Assembly (NCBI GenBank): GCA_030760725.1
Contig: JASWHV010000008.1
Span: 34,134,720-34,198,719, forward strand
Length of the DNA stretch: 64,000 bases
Reading direction: 5' to 3'
DNA from: Neostapfia colusana
Lineage: Eukaryota > Streptophyta > Magnoliopsida > Poales > Poaceae
The translations under genes and the position numbers were made by a program. Positions within the stretch are counted from its first letter, which is position 1, and the number at the start of each line of letters is the position of its first letter. Of the stretch, positions 35,241 to 46,971 are shown piece by piece. Under the pieces are notes generated by a model, which had not been told where the DNA came from, ran no database searches, and saw only the letters and a program-made list of their open reading frames with translations.

Positions 35241-36440
35241 TGCAAGGTGTAAATTGGCAGGAAACATACCAACTACCACGTCGGGTGCCTCTTGCGCTTC
35301 CTCCATAGTGACGTGGTTCACCCGTCCTCGCATCACATTCTGCTGTTGTGGCTGCGCGGGCTTCTTCTTTGGGCATTTTTGGGCGTAGTGCCCCACTTCA
35401 CCGCAGCTAAAACATTGCACCCCAACCTTAGGTGCCTGGCCTTTGCTGTCTTGGGGTTGGTTTGGAGGTCCCTGTACTGCTGGTCGAGGTGGATATGCAG
35501 GGCGGGGCTGCTGTACAAACTGACGTTGTGGCTGTGCTGGTGCTGCCGGAGGCCTGTAGTTCGGGTTGTACCCTCTTGGTGCTGAGTAGGGTACCGCAGC
35601 ATGGTTCGTCTGCCCTGCTGGTTGCTGCATCAGACGGGGGCGGGTGTTGCTACCCGAGGCTTGATGTGACCAACAGGCCTTCCTCTTATTCACATTTTCC
35701 AAGGCCTTTAGCTTCCTTTCTACCACAAACGCTCTGTCCACCATCTTTTGGAAGCTTTCATACTCATTTGAGGACATTGCACACTGCATTTCTGCGGTAA
35801 GTCCTTCCGCGAAACAATCTTGTTTCTGCTCATCAGTCTCTATGTCTCGTGGGGCATAACGGGATAGTTGAGTAAATTTGGTGAGGTATTCCCTCACAGT
35901 CATGTTACCTTGCTGCAGTCCCAAAAACTCCTTCCTCTTGTTTTTGAGTTCACCTCTTGTAATGTAACGGTTGCGGAAGCTACGCTTAAACTCTTCCCAA
36001 GTGATGTTCTCAGGGTCATGATAGGCAGCCACGTAGGCGGTCCACCAATCAGCAGCAGGTCCATGCAATTGATGAGAGGCAAACAGCACTCTCTCATACC
36101 CTTGGCACTGTATGATCCTCATCTTGCTTTCAATGGTCTTTAGCCAATCATCTACCTCCAGAGGTTCAGCAGCACTTGCAAACTTTGGAGGTTGAGTTCC
36201 TAGAAACTCACTCAACCTTGGTTGGCGTGGTGCAGCTTGTGGAGGTGGAACTTGATGCAAGTTGGCCACCACTTGAGTCAAGTTCTGGATGAGCTGATTT
36301 TGATTCTCCAGCATTTGGTGAAGGGGATCAACTCCTTCACGGCGACCACCCTGGTCCTGGCCTCCAGAAAGATGAGGGTTGCATGCCTCATCGTTGTTGT
36401 TGGCGGGGTTGGCAGCACGTCCTTTTCCTCTTCCGGCCAT
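35241..36440 (-). CDS. gag: E unit 1 gag
   Basis: Intact gag portion from ATG 36438-36440 (MAGRGKGRAAN), in frame with the protease. The Gag domain covers roughly residues 90-215 (ADWWTAYVAAY, FKRSFRNRYI, QLSRYAPRD). A P/Q-rich linker follows, then the zinc knuckle C343-C346-H351-C356. Relative to unit 2 it has small changes only. The start is preceded by CTGCCAG, an acceptor-like AG directly before ATG. Gag assembles particles and binds element RNA. The reading frame ends in pol at 35004. Confidence 0.88.
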
Positions 36441-36742
36441 CTGGCAGAATCAACCAATGTTAATTTGAAAGCATTACGTATCATCTTACTACTTTCATTT
36501 GTTTGTACTTTGAAGTGTTGAGGCTTTGTTATACTTTTCTGAGGGTTCATTTCTCACACAAAAATAAATGCAATATTATTTCATGTGGGTTCACACCAAA
36601 GCAAAACCATCTAAAGACGAGGCTGTGGACACTTGCTCATGGCTTCCACAACTCTCGTCACACACCAAGCATTAACACACCATTAACTTAACGTAACGAC
36701 TCGACTATTCGACATCTTGCTAACTAAGGGAATGACTCTACG
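36441..36742 (-). other. E unit 1 spacer between ORF0 and gag
   Basis: 302 bp, AT-rich, non-coding. Near-identical to the unit 2 spacer at 45670-46011. Confidence 0.75.
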
Positions 36743-37522
36743 CTACTTGTTTTCTTGAGCTGGCTCCTCGGGATCTTCCTCATCATTTCGGCTGCCTTCT
36801 GACTCTGCTTTGGGGGGGGAGGCTGCTGGTGGAGAAGTGCGACGACGCCTGATCGCTCGGCGATCTGGGGAGTCAGGAGTCCATGTATCATTCACGGTGA
36901 CACGCAGTTCATTCGCATCTCCTCTTTCTCTCGCCCTCAAGCAGGCTCGCAGCAACACCTCCGTTTCCTTCAGGGTGTCCCGGACATCCTGAAGCTCTTG
37001 TTGACACTCCTGCAGTCGAGTGCTGAGCATAGCAGCATCCTCCAAGCACAAGTCATTGTGCTCATGGGAAGTCCCTTGCTGCACTGGTGGGTACTTGTAC
37101 TCCGTGGTACCACTCTCACGCTGGAGGACATACATGTACTCCGTCCTGTCCAGGTGGCGACGATAGATGTGACTCTGGCAGGTGATGGCCTCCCAGGTGG
37201 CATCCTTCTCCGCATCGACCTGTGTTGCTCTACAAGCTGGAGAGCGGTGGATCTTAAGCAACCGATTTTCGTGTATAATCCTCATCTCTGAGCTCCATTC
37301 TTCCCTCTTCTCACGGATGGTCCTGGTGGAGTTATAGTGGATGATTAGCTTGCCCGTATTGCCGGCGGCTTCGAGCATACGTCAAAGACGACGCAACAAG
37401 CCTCCTACTGCCAATCCGTAGGAAAGGTACGTCACAGGACGGCTCTCCTCTCTTTCGGCAAGGGCAACTACGGGAACTCTCCCTCCTGTGGACTTGCGAG
37501 CGGTGCGAATCATGCGAACCAT
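36743..37522 (-). pseudogene. E unit 1 ORF0, one nonsense codon
   Basis: Starts at ATG 37520-37522 after TTTTAG. TGA at 37379-37381 replaces an arginine codon of the RRLRRML segment; the frame is then open to 36743. The C-terminus past the coiled coil is longest here: DTWTPDSPDRRAIRRRRTSPP, then an acidic tail ending EEPAQENK. Full length would be 259 codons. No recognised domain. Confidence 0.65.
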
Positions 37523-37724
37523 CTAAAACAAAAAGCATTTAAACTTAGGTTAGATAATCTTTTTAAACAAAAATCCTATTTTGAATGAAAATTGGGGTAA
37601 GATGAAGAAAGTGACTCATTAAATAACACTTTTCCACACACACCTTGTAAAAATAGTTTTTAAGAAAATAGGGCCCTTAAATCCGTCCATATCTACCTAG
37701 GTCCACGTTCCTACGGGCAACTTT

Positions 37725-37737
37725 GGCTCTGATACCA
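37725..37737 (-). promoter_or_regulatory. E unit 1 primer binding site, tRNA-Met type
   Basis: Plus strand GGCTCTGATACCA, the complement of TGGTATCAGAGCC, four bases from LTR2. Confidence 0.92.
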
Positions 37738-37741
37738 CCTC

Positions 37742-40700
37742 TGTCACACCCGGTTTCTCCGAAGAACAACCGAGTGAATATCACATGTATGCCAGGATCA
37801 TTTTCTCATACATGGGATGACAAATAGTGAAGCATCATTTATTACAAGCCAGGTGTCGAATATAAATAAGTCTTACATAGCAAATGTCTCGATGGACAAT
37901 AATAAGTTCATCACAAGTAAATAAACTAGCAGCGGAATAATTATTCTTGTGGGCTCTGTCACAGGTGTTGCCCGGGGGTCTCCATGAATCTAGAAACCTT
38001 CTTCGGGTCCAAAGTCTTGGTCATTATACACCACCTCATTATCTTGACCTGAGCAGCAATATAAACTAACAAAATATGCAAGGTTGAGTACCAATGGTAC
38101 TCAGCAAGTGTGGGAAAATTATATCATGCATGGCTAGAACAAGGAGAGGTTGAACTCATGGCTAAAGCACTACGCAATTAATACCTATCACCTTAGCTTA
38201 TTAAGCACCTACATTACTACACAGGTGAAATGGTCCCAATCTCCCATCCCGTCATCATAATCCAATAACCATAACATCATTTCCAATGTTAAGCTCCCCA
38301 CTTAACATCCACAACTTCCAAAACCATCAATCCTCTAATCATGAATAAGTCCAAGCCGCTCTTGATCGTGAGCATGGCTGCCATGACAGTTTTGACTCTG
38401 CAGAGTTTGTACCACTGTACCCACATGTAGTGATTTCATCCCCCGTTGCCGGGTGGACTAAAAGAACCTCCATTATGCCAGTGGCTACGAACCACATTCA
38501 CACTTCCCAGGTGTGTAGCCAGGAGATCACTACGAAGCCTTTACAAAGGGATTCCCGACGAGCGTGGGCCCACTGAGGTTTCACCCCTAACAGCATACAA
38601 GAGGCTTCAACCCCGCTGCAGTGGCCCCCTCTTGAGCCTTGCGGTTCATATGCTAGTCCAGCTGACACCTATTCCCCGCACTATCCAACACACCCATACT
38701 ACGCCGGGGATACACCTAATTAATTGGCCAATCTGCCCCATCTCAGCATGTGGTTGGCACGGTAAAGCCAGGTTATATGCTCCATGAACCGGTCCTTAGG
38801 ATCCAGGCAAGTACTAAACACAAACCCGAGTCTCGTGCACCCAGCACACAACCAAAACATCCAACTTGCCTTGATCCCTACCTCTACATAACTCACAATA
38901 TCTCATTCAAGAGTATGGTAAAATAAACTGATGATCATATCCCAAATATCCCATTCTAAGCATGGCTAAGCATATGCATAATAATAAGTGACATGATAAA
39001 ATAAATTCCAACCCAAGCTACAAGGAAACAAGGTAATGCAATTCTAGGAAAACTTCCTAGCATGGGTTTCATATTTCAATTGACAATGCAAATAACTCTA
39101 GTTACACATCCTAACATAGGATCAAAGTGGTCAAGGACACTTGCCTCCTTCCTGCTGCTCTTGGAATGGGTAGTCCTGATCTTGGAAAAGGATAACTTGC
39201 TCTTGAGCAGGTTCTACATCATACCATCACACATAGCAAAAGAAAAACAACAATCCATAAGACATAGTTCACACTTCCACTTCATACAAACCACACATTC
39301 ATATCTATGAAAGTCATTCACCATTATATGTGTTGTGGTTACTCTATGTGTGTTGATTTGTGGCTTACATGCACTTTCAATCCTGTGTATATGATTCCTA
39401 CTTTTGTATTCACATTTATGCTTGTATACTATATATATGAGTTTCCAATTTAAATAAATTCCTTATATTCAATTACTATACCTTTTAGCTACTAAGTATG
39501 CATGAAAGGTATTTTCCTTCTCCATATGTGTCTTCATAATTTCTACCAACCCTAAATGAATTCTTTGGATTTTAGAACTCCATTTATCATTTACTATTTG
39601 CTATATTTTCAGATTTATTTCCTATGCCTAAATGTGAACTTTATTATAAAAATAACAAGACACATCATCTAAACAGAATAGGTTCTGATCTAAAATATTT
39701 GCTAATATATTCTTGACCTTTGCCTCTGTTGTAAACTATTTCACAATTATTTTCCCTATTTTCTAAAACTATTCATTACTTAAAAATGTGTCCCTAAATG
39801 TGAATAATAAATTAAACAGATTCAATTCAGCCCAAAATTTGTTTTCATCTCACTCCAAAGTTTCCTAAATACTGAGAAAGTCTTTAATTAAATTTTGACA
39901 ATATGTTTGTCTCACTTTTTAATTTTTAAATACTAGCCACATATTCAATTTCCTAAATTAAATACTAAACAGAGCTAAAAAGGTAAACTCACCCCACTAC
40001 AGGGTCTATAATATTATTTTCAGAATTTCCAGGGGTATAGCTACACTTATCAGAGGGGTTTTTCCTAATTTTTATTAAGTCCAGGGGCTAAAACTGATTT
40101 TTTAATGAATTTACATGATTTTCTGAAGTTCCAGGGGCTAGATCAGAAGTTTCGGGGGCTAGCTCTTATTTCCCGAGAACCCCAGGGGGTAGCACGTAAG
40201 GTTTCCAGTCTTTATAACGCGGGGCTGACGTGGACCGTCCGATTTTAAACCGACGGCTAAGATTATAACGTCGAACCGGTACGCGGGGATTTAAACCCTA
40301 CCGTGCGATTTAAAACAAACGGCACACAAGCGGCCACGTAGCTCTGATCGAGCACGGGCGGCGCTGCCGGCGGCGCACGGCGGCGGGAAGCGGCGATCTC
40401 GCCGGAGACTTTCGGATTTTCGAGAATTCTTCCTAGAACTGTGATTTTATGGTATAGATCGGTGGAGGGGAGGTCGGGGATCTCACCTCGGGGGTTTTCT
40501 TGAGCTCGGAGGTCCAGGAAGGTGATCGGCGACGAGGTCCGAGGTGAATTCACGGTGAGGCTCGTCAGCGCTGTGTTTACACCGCAAGTCACCGAGTTTT
40601 CTGCACCTGCAAGGTTCCCCGGAGGCGGTGGATCAAGACCAACGAGTTAGATCAGAATTTCCGAGCTTAGATCGGCCAGAATTCACCGGAGAAGACTCGG

Positions 40701-41165
40701 GTTCTCACCGGAGAAAAAACAGCAGATCACGTGGAAAAACAGAAGGGGGCGGGGCTTTTATAGACGGGGGAGGGCGGCGGGGTGGTTTAGATCGAGTTTG
40801 TGTCGCCCCCGAGTGGAATTTGGCTGGGATTCGCAGAAATCCCGATCGGTTTTGATTCGGGTGAGAGAGAGTCCGGCGTGGGCGCGAGGTAGACGATGAA
40901 CTGGTGGGCCCCGCCTGTCAGTGGGAGGAAGCGGCGCGCGCGGCTGCGGGCTGGCGCGGTGCTGGTTGGGCCGGCTGGTGGGTTTCGGCCCACTGGCCGG
41001 TTTTTTTTGTTTTCTCTTTTTCTTTTTCTATTTCTTTTCTGATTTGAGTTTAATTTGAATTCCAGTTTGAATTTGAATTTTTGCAAAAGATGCAACACGT
41101 CCAAAAATTTTTAAATTCCCCTCTTAACATGATTTAGGGTCTTAACAAAATTTTGGGGTGTTACA
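37742..41165 (-). repeat. Element E LTR2 (shared middle LTR, mosaic)
   Basis: 3424 bp. At its left (U5) part it shares derived states with LTR3: ACTATCC where LTR1 and B have ACCATCC, TTATATG where LTR1 and B have TTACATG, and a 2-bp loss giving GATGATCATAT. At its right (U3) part it shares derived states with LTR1: GGCTAAG, CGTAGCTC, CACGGTGAGG, CGTCAGCG, where LTR3 and D have GGCTGAG, CGTCGCTC, CACGGCGAGG and TCGGCG. TATAAAA (minus) at 40756-40762. Confidence 0.95.
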
Positions 41166-41203
41166 GCTCTACCCCCCTTAAAAGAAATCTCGTCCTCGAG
41201 ATT
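41166..41203 (-). promoter_or_regulatory. E unit 2 polypurine tract and hairpin
   Basis: Hairpin AATCTCG-AGGA-CGAGATT at 41186-41203, followed in element orientation by TCTTTTAAGGGGGGTAGAGC next to LTR2. Confidence 0.85.
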
Positions 41204-41210
41204 GGTGTTT

Positions 41211-44200
41211 CTAAGAAAACAATTCCGGAAATTGTGCCTTGAGCTCATCTTCCCGCTCCTAGGTGGCTTCCTCTTCTGAGTGATGCCTCCACTGCACTTT
41301 GCACATCCGGATTCTTTTATTTCTGGTGAGGCGTTCCATTGTCTCCAAAATCTTGTATGGTTGCTCGGCATAAGACAAATCCTCAGCTACATCCACTTCA
41401 TTCATGGGTAACACCTCTTCAGGCGTTCTCAGGCATTTCTTGAGTTGTGACACATGGAACACATCGTGCACATCCGATAGACGAGCCGGTAACTCTAGTT
41501 GATACGCCACTTCGCCTTTCCTTTCCAGAACTTGAAAGGGTCCGATGTATCGAGGTGACAACTTCCCTTTCACCTTGAACCGACGAAGTCCTCAGATAGG
41601 GGACACCTTGAGATAGTCATAGTCTCCCACGTTGAAAACGAGCTCTCTTCTTCGTACATCGGCATAGCTCTTTTGGCGTCTGTGCTATCCTCAAGTTATT
41701 GCAAATTTCCCTCACCTTCGCCTCGGCTTCTTGTAGTACTTCTGGACCAAACACTTTACTTTCCCCTGTTTGGTTCCAAAATAGGGGAGTTCTGCACTTC
41801 CTCCCGTACAAAGCTTCAAACAGTGACATCTTCATACTAGCTTGATCGCTGTTGTTATAGGAAAACTCCGCATACGGTAAGTTCTTGTCCCAACTCCGAT
41901 TGTTTTTGAGTGCGCATGCCCTCAGCATATCTTCAAGAATCTGATTGGTCCTTTCCGTCTGCCCATCAGTTTCGGGATGATAGGCAGAGCTGAAATTTAG
42001 ATGGGTTCCCATGGTTTCGTGCAACTTCTGCCAGAACCTTGAGGTGAACTGTGTCCCTCAATCCGACACTATCTTCTTTGGCACTCCATGGTAACACACG
42101 ATCCTTGACATGTACAACTCTGCCAATTTGGATCCGCTGTAGCTTTCCTTCACGGGGATGAAGTGAGCTACCTTGGTTAGCCTATCAATGATGACCCATA
42201 TCGAATCGTACCCTGATTGGGTCCTAGGCAATCCCACGATGAAATCCATGCTGATTTCTTCCCATTTCCGTTCAGGCACTTTGAGTGGTTGCAATAATCT
42301 CGCGGGTCGTTGATCTTCTGCTTTCACCAACTGACATGTGTCACATAGGGCAACATGTTCCGCGACATCTCGCTTCATGCCATACCACCAATACCTGCTT
42401 TTGAGGTCCTGGTACATCTTCGTACTCCCAGGATGAATGGAATAGTCAGAATCGTGAGCTTCCCTCAAAATCAATTCACGGACCTCCTTTACTTCAGGCA
42501 CACAGATTCTTTTCCCGTGCCACACCGTTCCTTGTTCATCCTCTCTAAAACCCGGAGCTTTATTTTACTTGATGAGTTGTCTGATCTCTTGTATCTTCTC
42601 ATCATTCTTTTGACCCTCGCGTATGTCTCGCTCTAGTGTGGAGTCCACTTCCATGGCGATGGCTTCACCACTATTCACAAGGCATATATTGAGCCTTATA
42701 ACCTCGTCCTTCAATTCTGCAGGCATGTCCTTCAAGCTCAACTTATTGACCTGCACTTTCCGACTTAAAGCATCGGCCACGACGTTTGCTTTCCCGGGAT
42801 GATAGTTGATGCCCACATCAAAGTCATTGATTAGCTCTAACCATCTCCTTTGTCTGAGGTTGAGATCTGGCTGTGTGAAAATGTAATTCAAACTCCTATG
42901 ATCCGTATATATCTCGGTCCTCTTCCCCATCAAATAGTGCCGCCAAATTTTCAACGCGTGTACCACTGCGGCTAGTTCTAAGTCATGTGTAGGATAGTTT
43001 TTCTCGTGCTTCCGAAGCTGCCGGGATGCATATGCCACGACATGCCCTTCTTGCATGAGAACACATCCCAACCCGTTTCCAGAGGCATCGCAGTACACTG
43101 TGAAATTCTTCTGCATATCTGGCATAACCAACACTTGGGTTGTTGTCAATCTCTTCTTTAGCTCCTGAAAACTCGTCTCGCACTGTGGCGTCCAGGTGAA
43201 TGTGATTCCCTTCTCCAACAGTTTGGTGAGAGGTCTCGAGATCTTGGAGAATCCTTCAATAAACCATCGATAGTATCCAGCCAATCCCAAGAAGCTTCGA
43301 ACTTCCCCAACATTTTCAGGGGTCTTCCACTTCTGGATATCCTCGATTTTGGCGGGATCTACGGAGATTCCTCCCTCCGAGATTATATGTCCTAAGAAGG
43401 GAACTCTCTTCAGCCAAAACTCACACTTGCTCAACTTGGCATATAGTCGGTGTTCTCTTAGCCTCTGCAACACCAACCTTAGATGTTTCTCATGTTCTTC
43501 TTCATCTTTGGAGAAGACGAGAATGTCATCTATGAAAACCACCACAAATTTATCCAGATATTCCATGAATACCTTGTTCATGAGATACATGAAGTATGTC
43601 GGGGCATTAGTTAGCCCGAAAGGCATGACGGTGTATTCATACAGTCCGTACCGAGATACGAAAGCTGTCTTGGGAATATCAGTTTGCCTTATCTTGAGTT
43701 GGTGGTATCCCGACCTGAGATCAATTTTCGAGAACACACAAGCTCCCCTCAACTGATCAAACAAGTCTTCAATGCGGGGTAATGGGTACTTGTTCTTGAT
43801 AGTTACCTCATTCAAGGCACGGTAATCCACGCATAACCTTTGGGTTCCGTCCTTCTTGGGCACAAATATCACCGGAGCTCCCCATGGTGAGGAACTAGGT
43901 CGAATATACCCCTTCTCCGTCAATTCTCTCAAATGATCCTTGAGTTCTTCTAGCTGCTTGGAGTCCATCCGATAAGGTCTCTTGTATATCGGGGCTGTTC
44001 CAGGTACTAGCTCAATTGCGAATTCCACTTCACGATCGGGAGGCATTCCTGGCAACTCTTCCGGAAAAACATCTGGATATTCCCTGATGGTCCTAATTTC
44101 CTCAACTTCCACCTCAACTTGATTTAATTTAATGTCCCTCCTAGGCTCGTTTATTGTTATGAACTTTACTCTTGTGCCAATAGGGTGAGTTAGTTCCATC

Positions 44201-44469
44201 GTTCTGGTCGAACAATGGATGATTCCTTTATGTTTGGTTAACCAATCCATACCCACTATTCCCTGTGAATCTATCACTATGAGGTTAGCAGTAAATACTA
44301 CCCCATTAATGTCTAGGTTCACTTTGGGACACACTTGTCTTGTCCTTATTTCTCCACCTTGAGAGTTTACGGCTAGCATATGGTTCATTTGTGTTGTTGC
44401 TAGGTCATGCTTCTTAACAAACCCTTGAGCAATGAACGAGTGGGTAGCACTAGAATCAAACAGCAGGGT
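41211..44469 (-). pseudogene. pol: E unit 2 pol (protease to chromodomain), broken
   Basis: The protease motif reads DSSAT instead of DSGAT, and 9 bp are missing before GMDWL, removing most of DIIL. RT and RNase H are open (MPFGLTNAPTYF, FIDD, CDASGNGLGC) to TAA at 42565-42567 (glutamate codon). Further stops are TGA 42058-42060 in SDRGTQ, TGA 41592-41594 in SPIRG, and TAG 41259-41261 replacing the chromodomain tryptophan in EATWE. The 2-bp integrase deletion (near 41675) is the same as in unit 1. The frame would end at TAG 41211-41213. Confidence 0.93.
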
Positions 44470-45669
44470 TGCAAGGTGTAAATTGGCAGGAAACTTACCA
44501 ACTACCACGTCGGGTGCCTCTTGCGCTTCCTCCATAGTGACGTGGTTCACCCGTCCTCGCATCACATTCTGCTGTTATGGCTGCGCGGGCTTCTTCTTTG
44601 GGCATTTATGGGCGTAGTACCCCACTTCACCGCAGCTAAAACATTGCACCCCAACCTTAGGTGCCTGGCCTTTGCTGTCTTGGGGTTGGTTTGGAGGTCC
44701 CTGTACTGCTGGTCGAGGTGGATATGCAGGGCGGGGCTGCTGTACAAACTGACGTTGTGGCTGTGCTGGTGCTGCCGGAGGCCTGTAGTTCGGGTTGTAC
44801 CCTCTTGGTGCTGAGTAGGGTACCACAGCACGGTTCGTCTGCCCTGCTGGTTGCTGCATCAGACGAGGGCAGGTGTTGCTACACGAGGCTTGATGTGACC
44901 AACCGGCCTTCCTCTTATTCTCATTTTCCAAGGCCTTTAGCTTCCTTTCTACCACAAACGCTCTGTCCACCATATTTTGGAAGCTTTCATACTCATTTGA
45001 GGACATTGCACACTGCATTTCTGCGGTAAGTCCTTCCGCGAAACAATCTTGTTTCTGCTCATCAGTCTCTATGTCTCGTGGGGCATAACGGGATAGTTGA
45101 GTAAATTTGGTGAGGTATTCCCTCACAGTCATGTTACCTTGCTGCAGTCCCAAAAACTCCTTCCTCTTGTTTTTGAGTTCACCTCTTGGGATGTAACGGT
45201 TGCGGAAGCTACGCTTAAACTCTTCCCAAGTGATGTTCTCAGGGTCATGATGGGCAGCCAGGTAGGCGGTCCACCAATCAGCAGCAGGTCCATGCAATTG
45301 ATGAGAGGCAAACAGCACTCTCTCATACCCTTGGCACTGTATGATCCTCATCTTGCTTTCAATGGTCTTTAGCCAATCATCTGCCTCCAGAGGTTCAGCA
45401 GCACTTGCAAACTTTGGAGGTTGAGTTCCTAGAAACTCACTCAACCTTGGTTGGCGTGGTGCAGCTTGTGGAGGTGGAACTTGATGCAAGTTGGCCACCA
45501 CTTGAGTCAAGTTCTGGATGAGCTGATTTTGATTCTCCAGCATTTGGTGGAGGGGGTCAACTCCTTCACGGCGACCACCCTGGTCCTGGCCTCTAGAAAG
45601 ATGAGGGTTGCATGCCTCATCGTTGTTGTTGGCGGGGTTGGCAGCACGTCCTTTTCCTCTTTCGGCCAT
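44470..45669 (-). pseudogene. gag: E unit 2 gag, nonsense after the zinc knuckle
   Basis: ATG at 45667-45669 (MAERGKGRAAN; unit 1 has MAG). Gag domain and P/Q-rich linker as in unit 1. Knuckle CFSCGEVGYYAHKC has its HY pair changed to YY, removing the metal-binding histidine. TAA at 44575-44577 (glutamine codon) cuts gag from pol; the frame continues beyond it into the protease. Confidence 0.9.
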
Positions 45670-46011
45670 CTGGCAGAATCAACCAATGTTAATTTGAAAG
45701 CATTACGTATCATCTTACTACTTTCATTTGTTTGTACTTTGAAGTGTTGAGGCTTTGTTATACTTTTCTGAGGGTTCATTTCTCACACAAAAATAAATGC
45801 AATATTATTTCATGTGGGTTCACACCAAAGCAAAACCATCTAAAGACGAGGCTGTGGACACTTGCTCATGGCTTCCACAACTCTCGTCACACACCAAGCA
45901 TTAACACACCATTAACTTAACGTAACGACTCGACTATTCGACATCTTGCTAACTAAGGGAAGGACTCTACACTACTTGTTTTCTTGAGCTGGCTCCTCGG
46001 GATCTTCCTCA
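45670..46011 (-). other. E unit 2 spacer between ORF0 and gag
   Basis: Non-coding, apart from the former ORF0 tail (about 45980-46011), which is out of frame after a one-base insertion. Confidence 0.7.
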
Positions 46012-46752
46012 TCATTTCGGCTGCCTTCTGACTCTGCTTTGGGGGGGGGAGGCTGCTGGTGGAGAAGTGCGACGACGCCTGATCGCTCGGCGATCTGGGG
46101 AGTCAGGAGTCCATGTATCATTCACGGTGACACGCAGTTCATTCGCATCTCCTCTTTCTCTCGCCCTCAAGCAGGCTCGCAGCAACGCCTCCGTTTCCTT
46201 CAGGGTGTCCCGGACATTCTGAAGCTCTTGTTGACACTCCTGCAGTCGAGTGCTGAGCATAGCAGCATCCTCCAAGCACAAGTCCATGTGCTCATGGGAA
46301 GTCCCTTGCTGCACTGGTGGGTACTTGTACTCCGTGGTACCACTCTCACGCTGGAGGACATACATGTACTCCGTCCTGTCCAGGTGGCGACGATAGATGT
46401 GACTCTGGCAGGTGATGGCCTCCCAGGTGGCATCCTTCTCCGCATCGACCTGTGTTGCTCGACAAGCTGGAGAGCGGTGGATCTTAAGCAACTGATTTTC
46501 GTGTATAATCCTCATCTCTGAGCTCCATTCTTCCCTCTTCTCACGGATGGTCCTGGTGGAGTTATAGTGGATGATTAGCTTGCCCGTATTGCCGGCGGCT
46601 TCGAGCATACGTCGAAGACGACGCAACAAGCCTCCTACTGCCAATCCATAGGAAAGGTACGTCACCGGACGGCTCTCCTCTCTTTCGGCAAGGGCAACTA
46701 CGGGAACTCTCCCTCCTGTGGACTTGCGAGCGGTGCGAATCATGCGAACCAT
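46012..46752 (-). pseudogene. E unit 2 ORF0, C-terminal frameshift
   Basis: Best preserved ORF0 of the window: 246 codons from ATG 46750-46752 (MVRMIRTARKSTGGR). Basic N-terminus, RRLRRML, the W-C-H-Y middle segment, then a leucine-rich coiled coil (LSTRLQECQQELQNVRDTL). A run of nine G (eight in unit 1) at about 46041-46049 shifts the frame, so the acidic tail is replaced by a short basic end. Function unknown. It lies between primer site and gag, with an acceptor-like TTTTAG before the ATG. Confidence 0.68.
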
Positions 46753-46954
46753 CTAAAACAAAAAGCATTTAAACTTAGGTTAGATAATCTTTTTAAACAA
46801 AAATCTTATTTTGAATGAAAATTGGGGTAAGATGAAGAAAGTGACTCATTAAATAACACTTTTCCACACACACCTTGTAAAAATAGTTTTTAAGAAAATA
46901 GGGCCCTTAAATCCGTCCATATCTACCTAGGTCCACGTTCCTACGGGCAACCTT

Positions 46955-46967
46955 GGCTCTGATACCA
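46955..46967 (-). promoter_or_regulatory. E unit 2 primer binding site, tRNA-Met type
   Basis: Plus strand GGCTCTGATACCA, four bases from LTR3. Confidence 0.92.
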
Positions 46968-46971
46968 CCTC

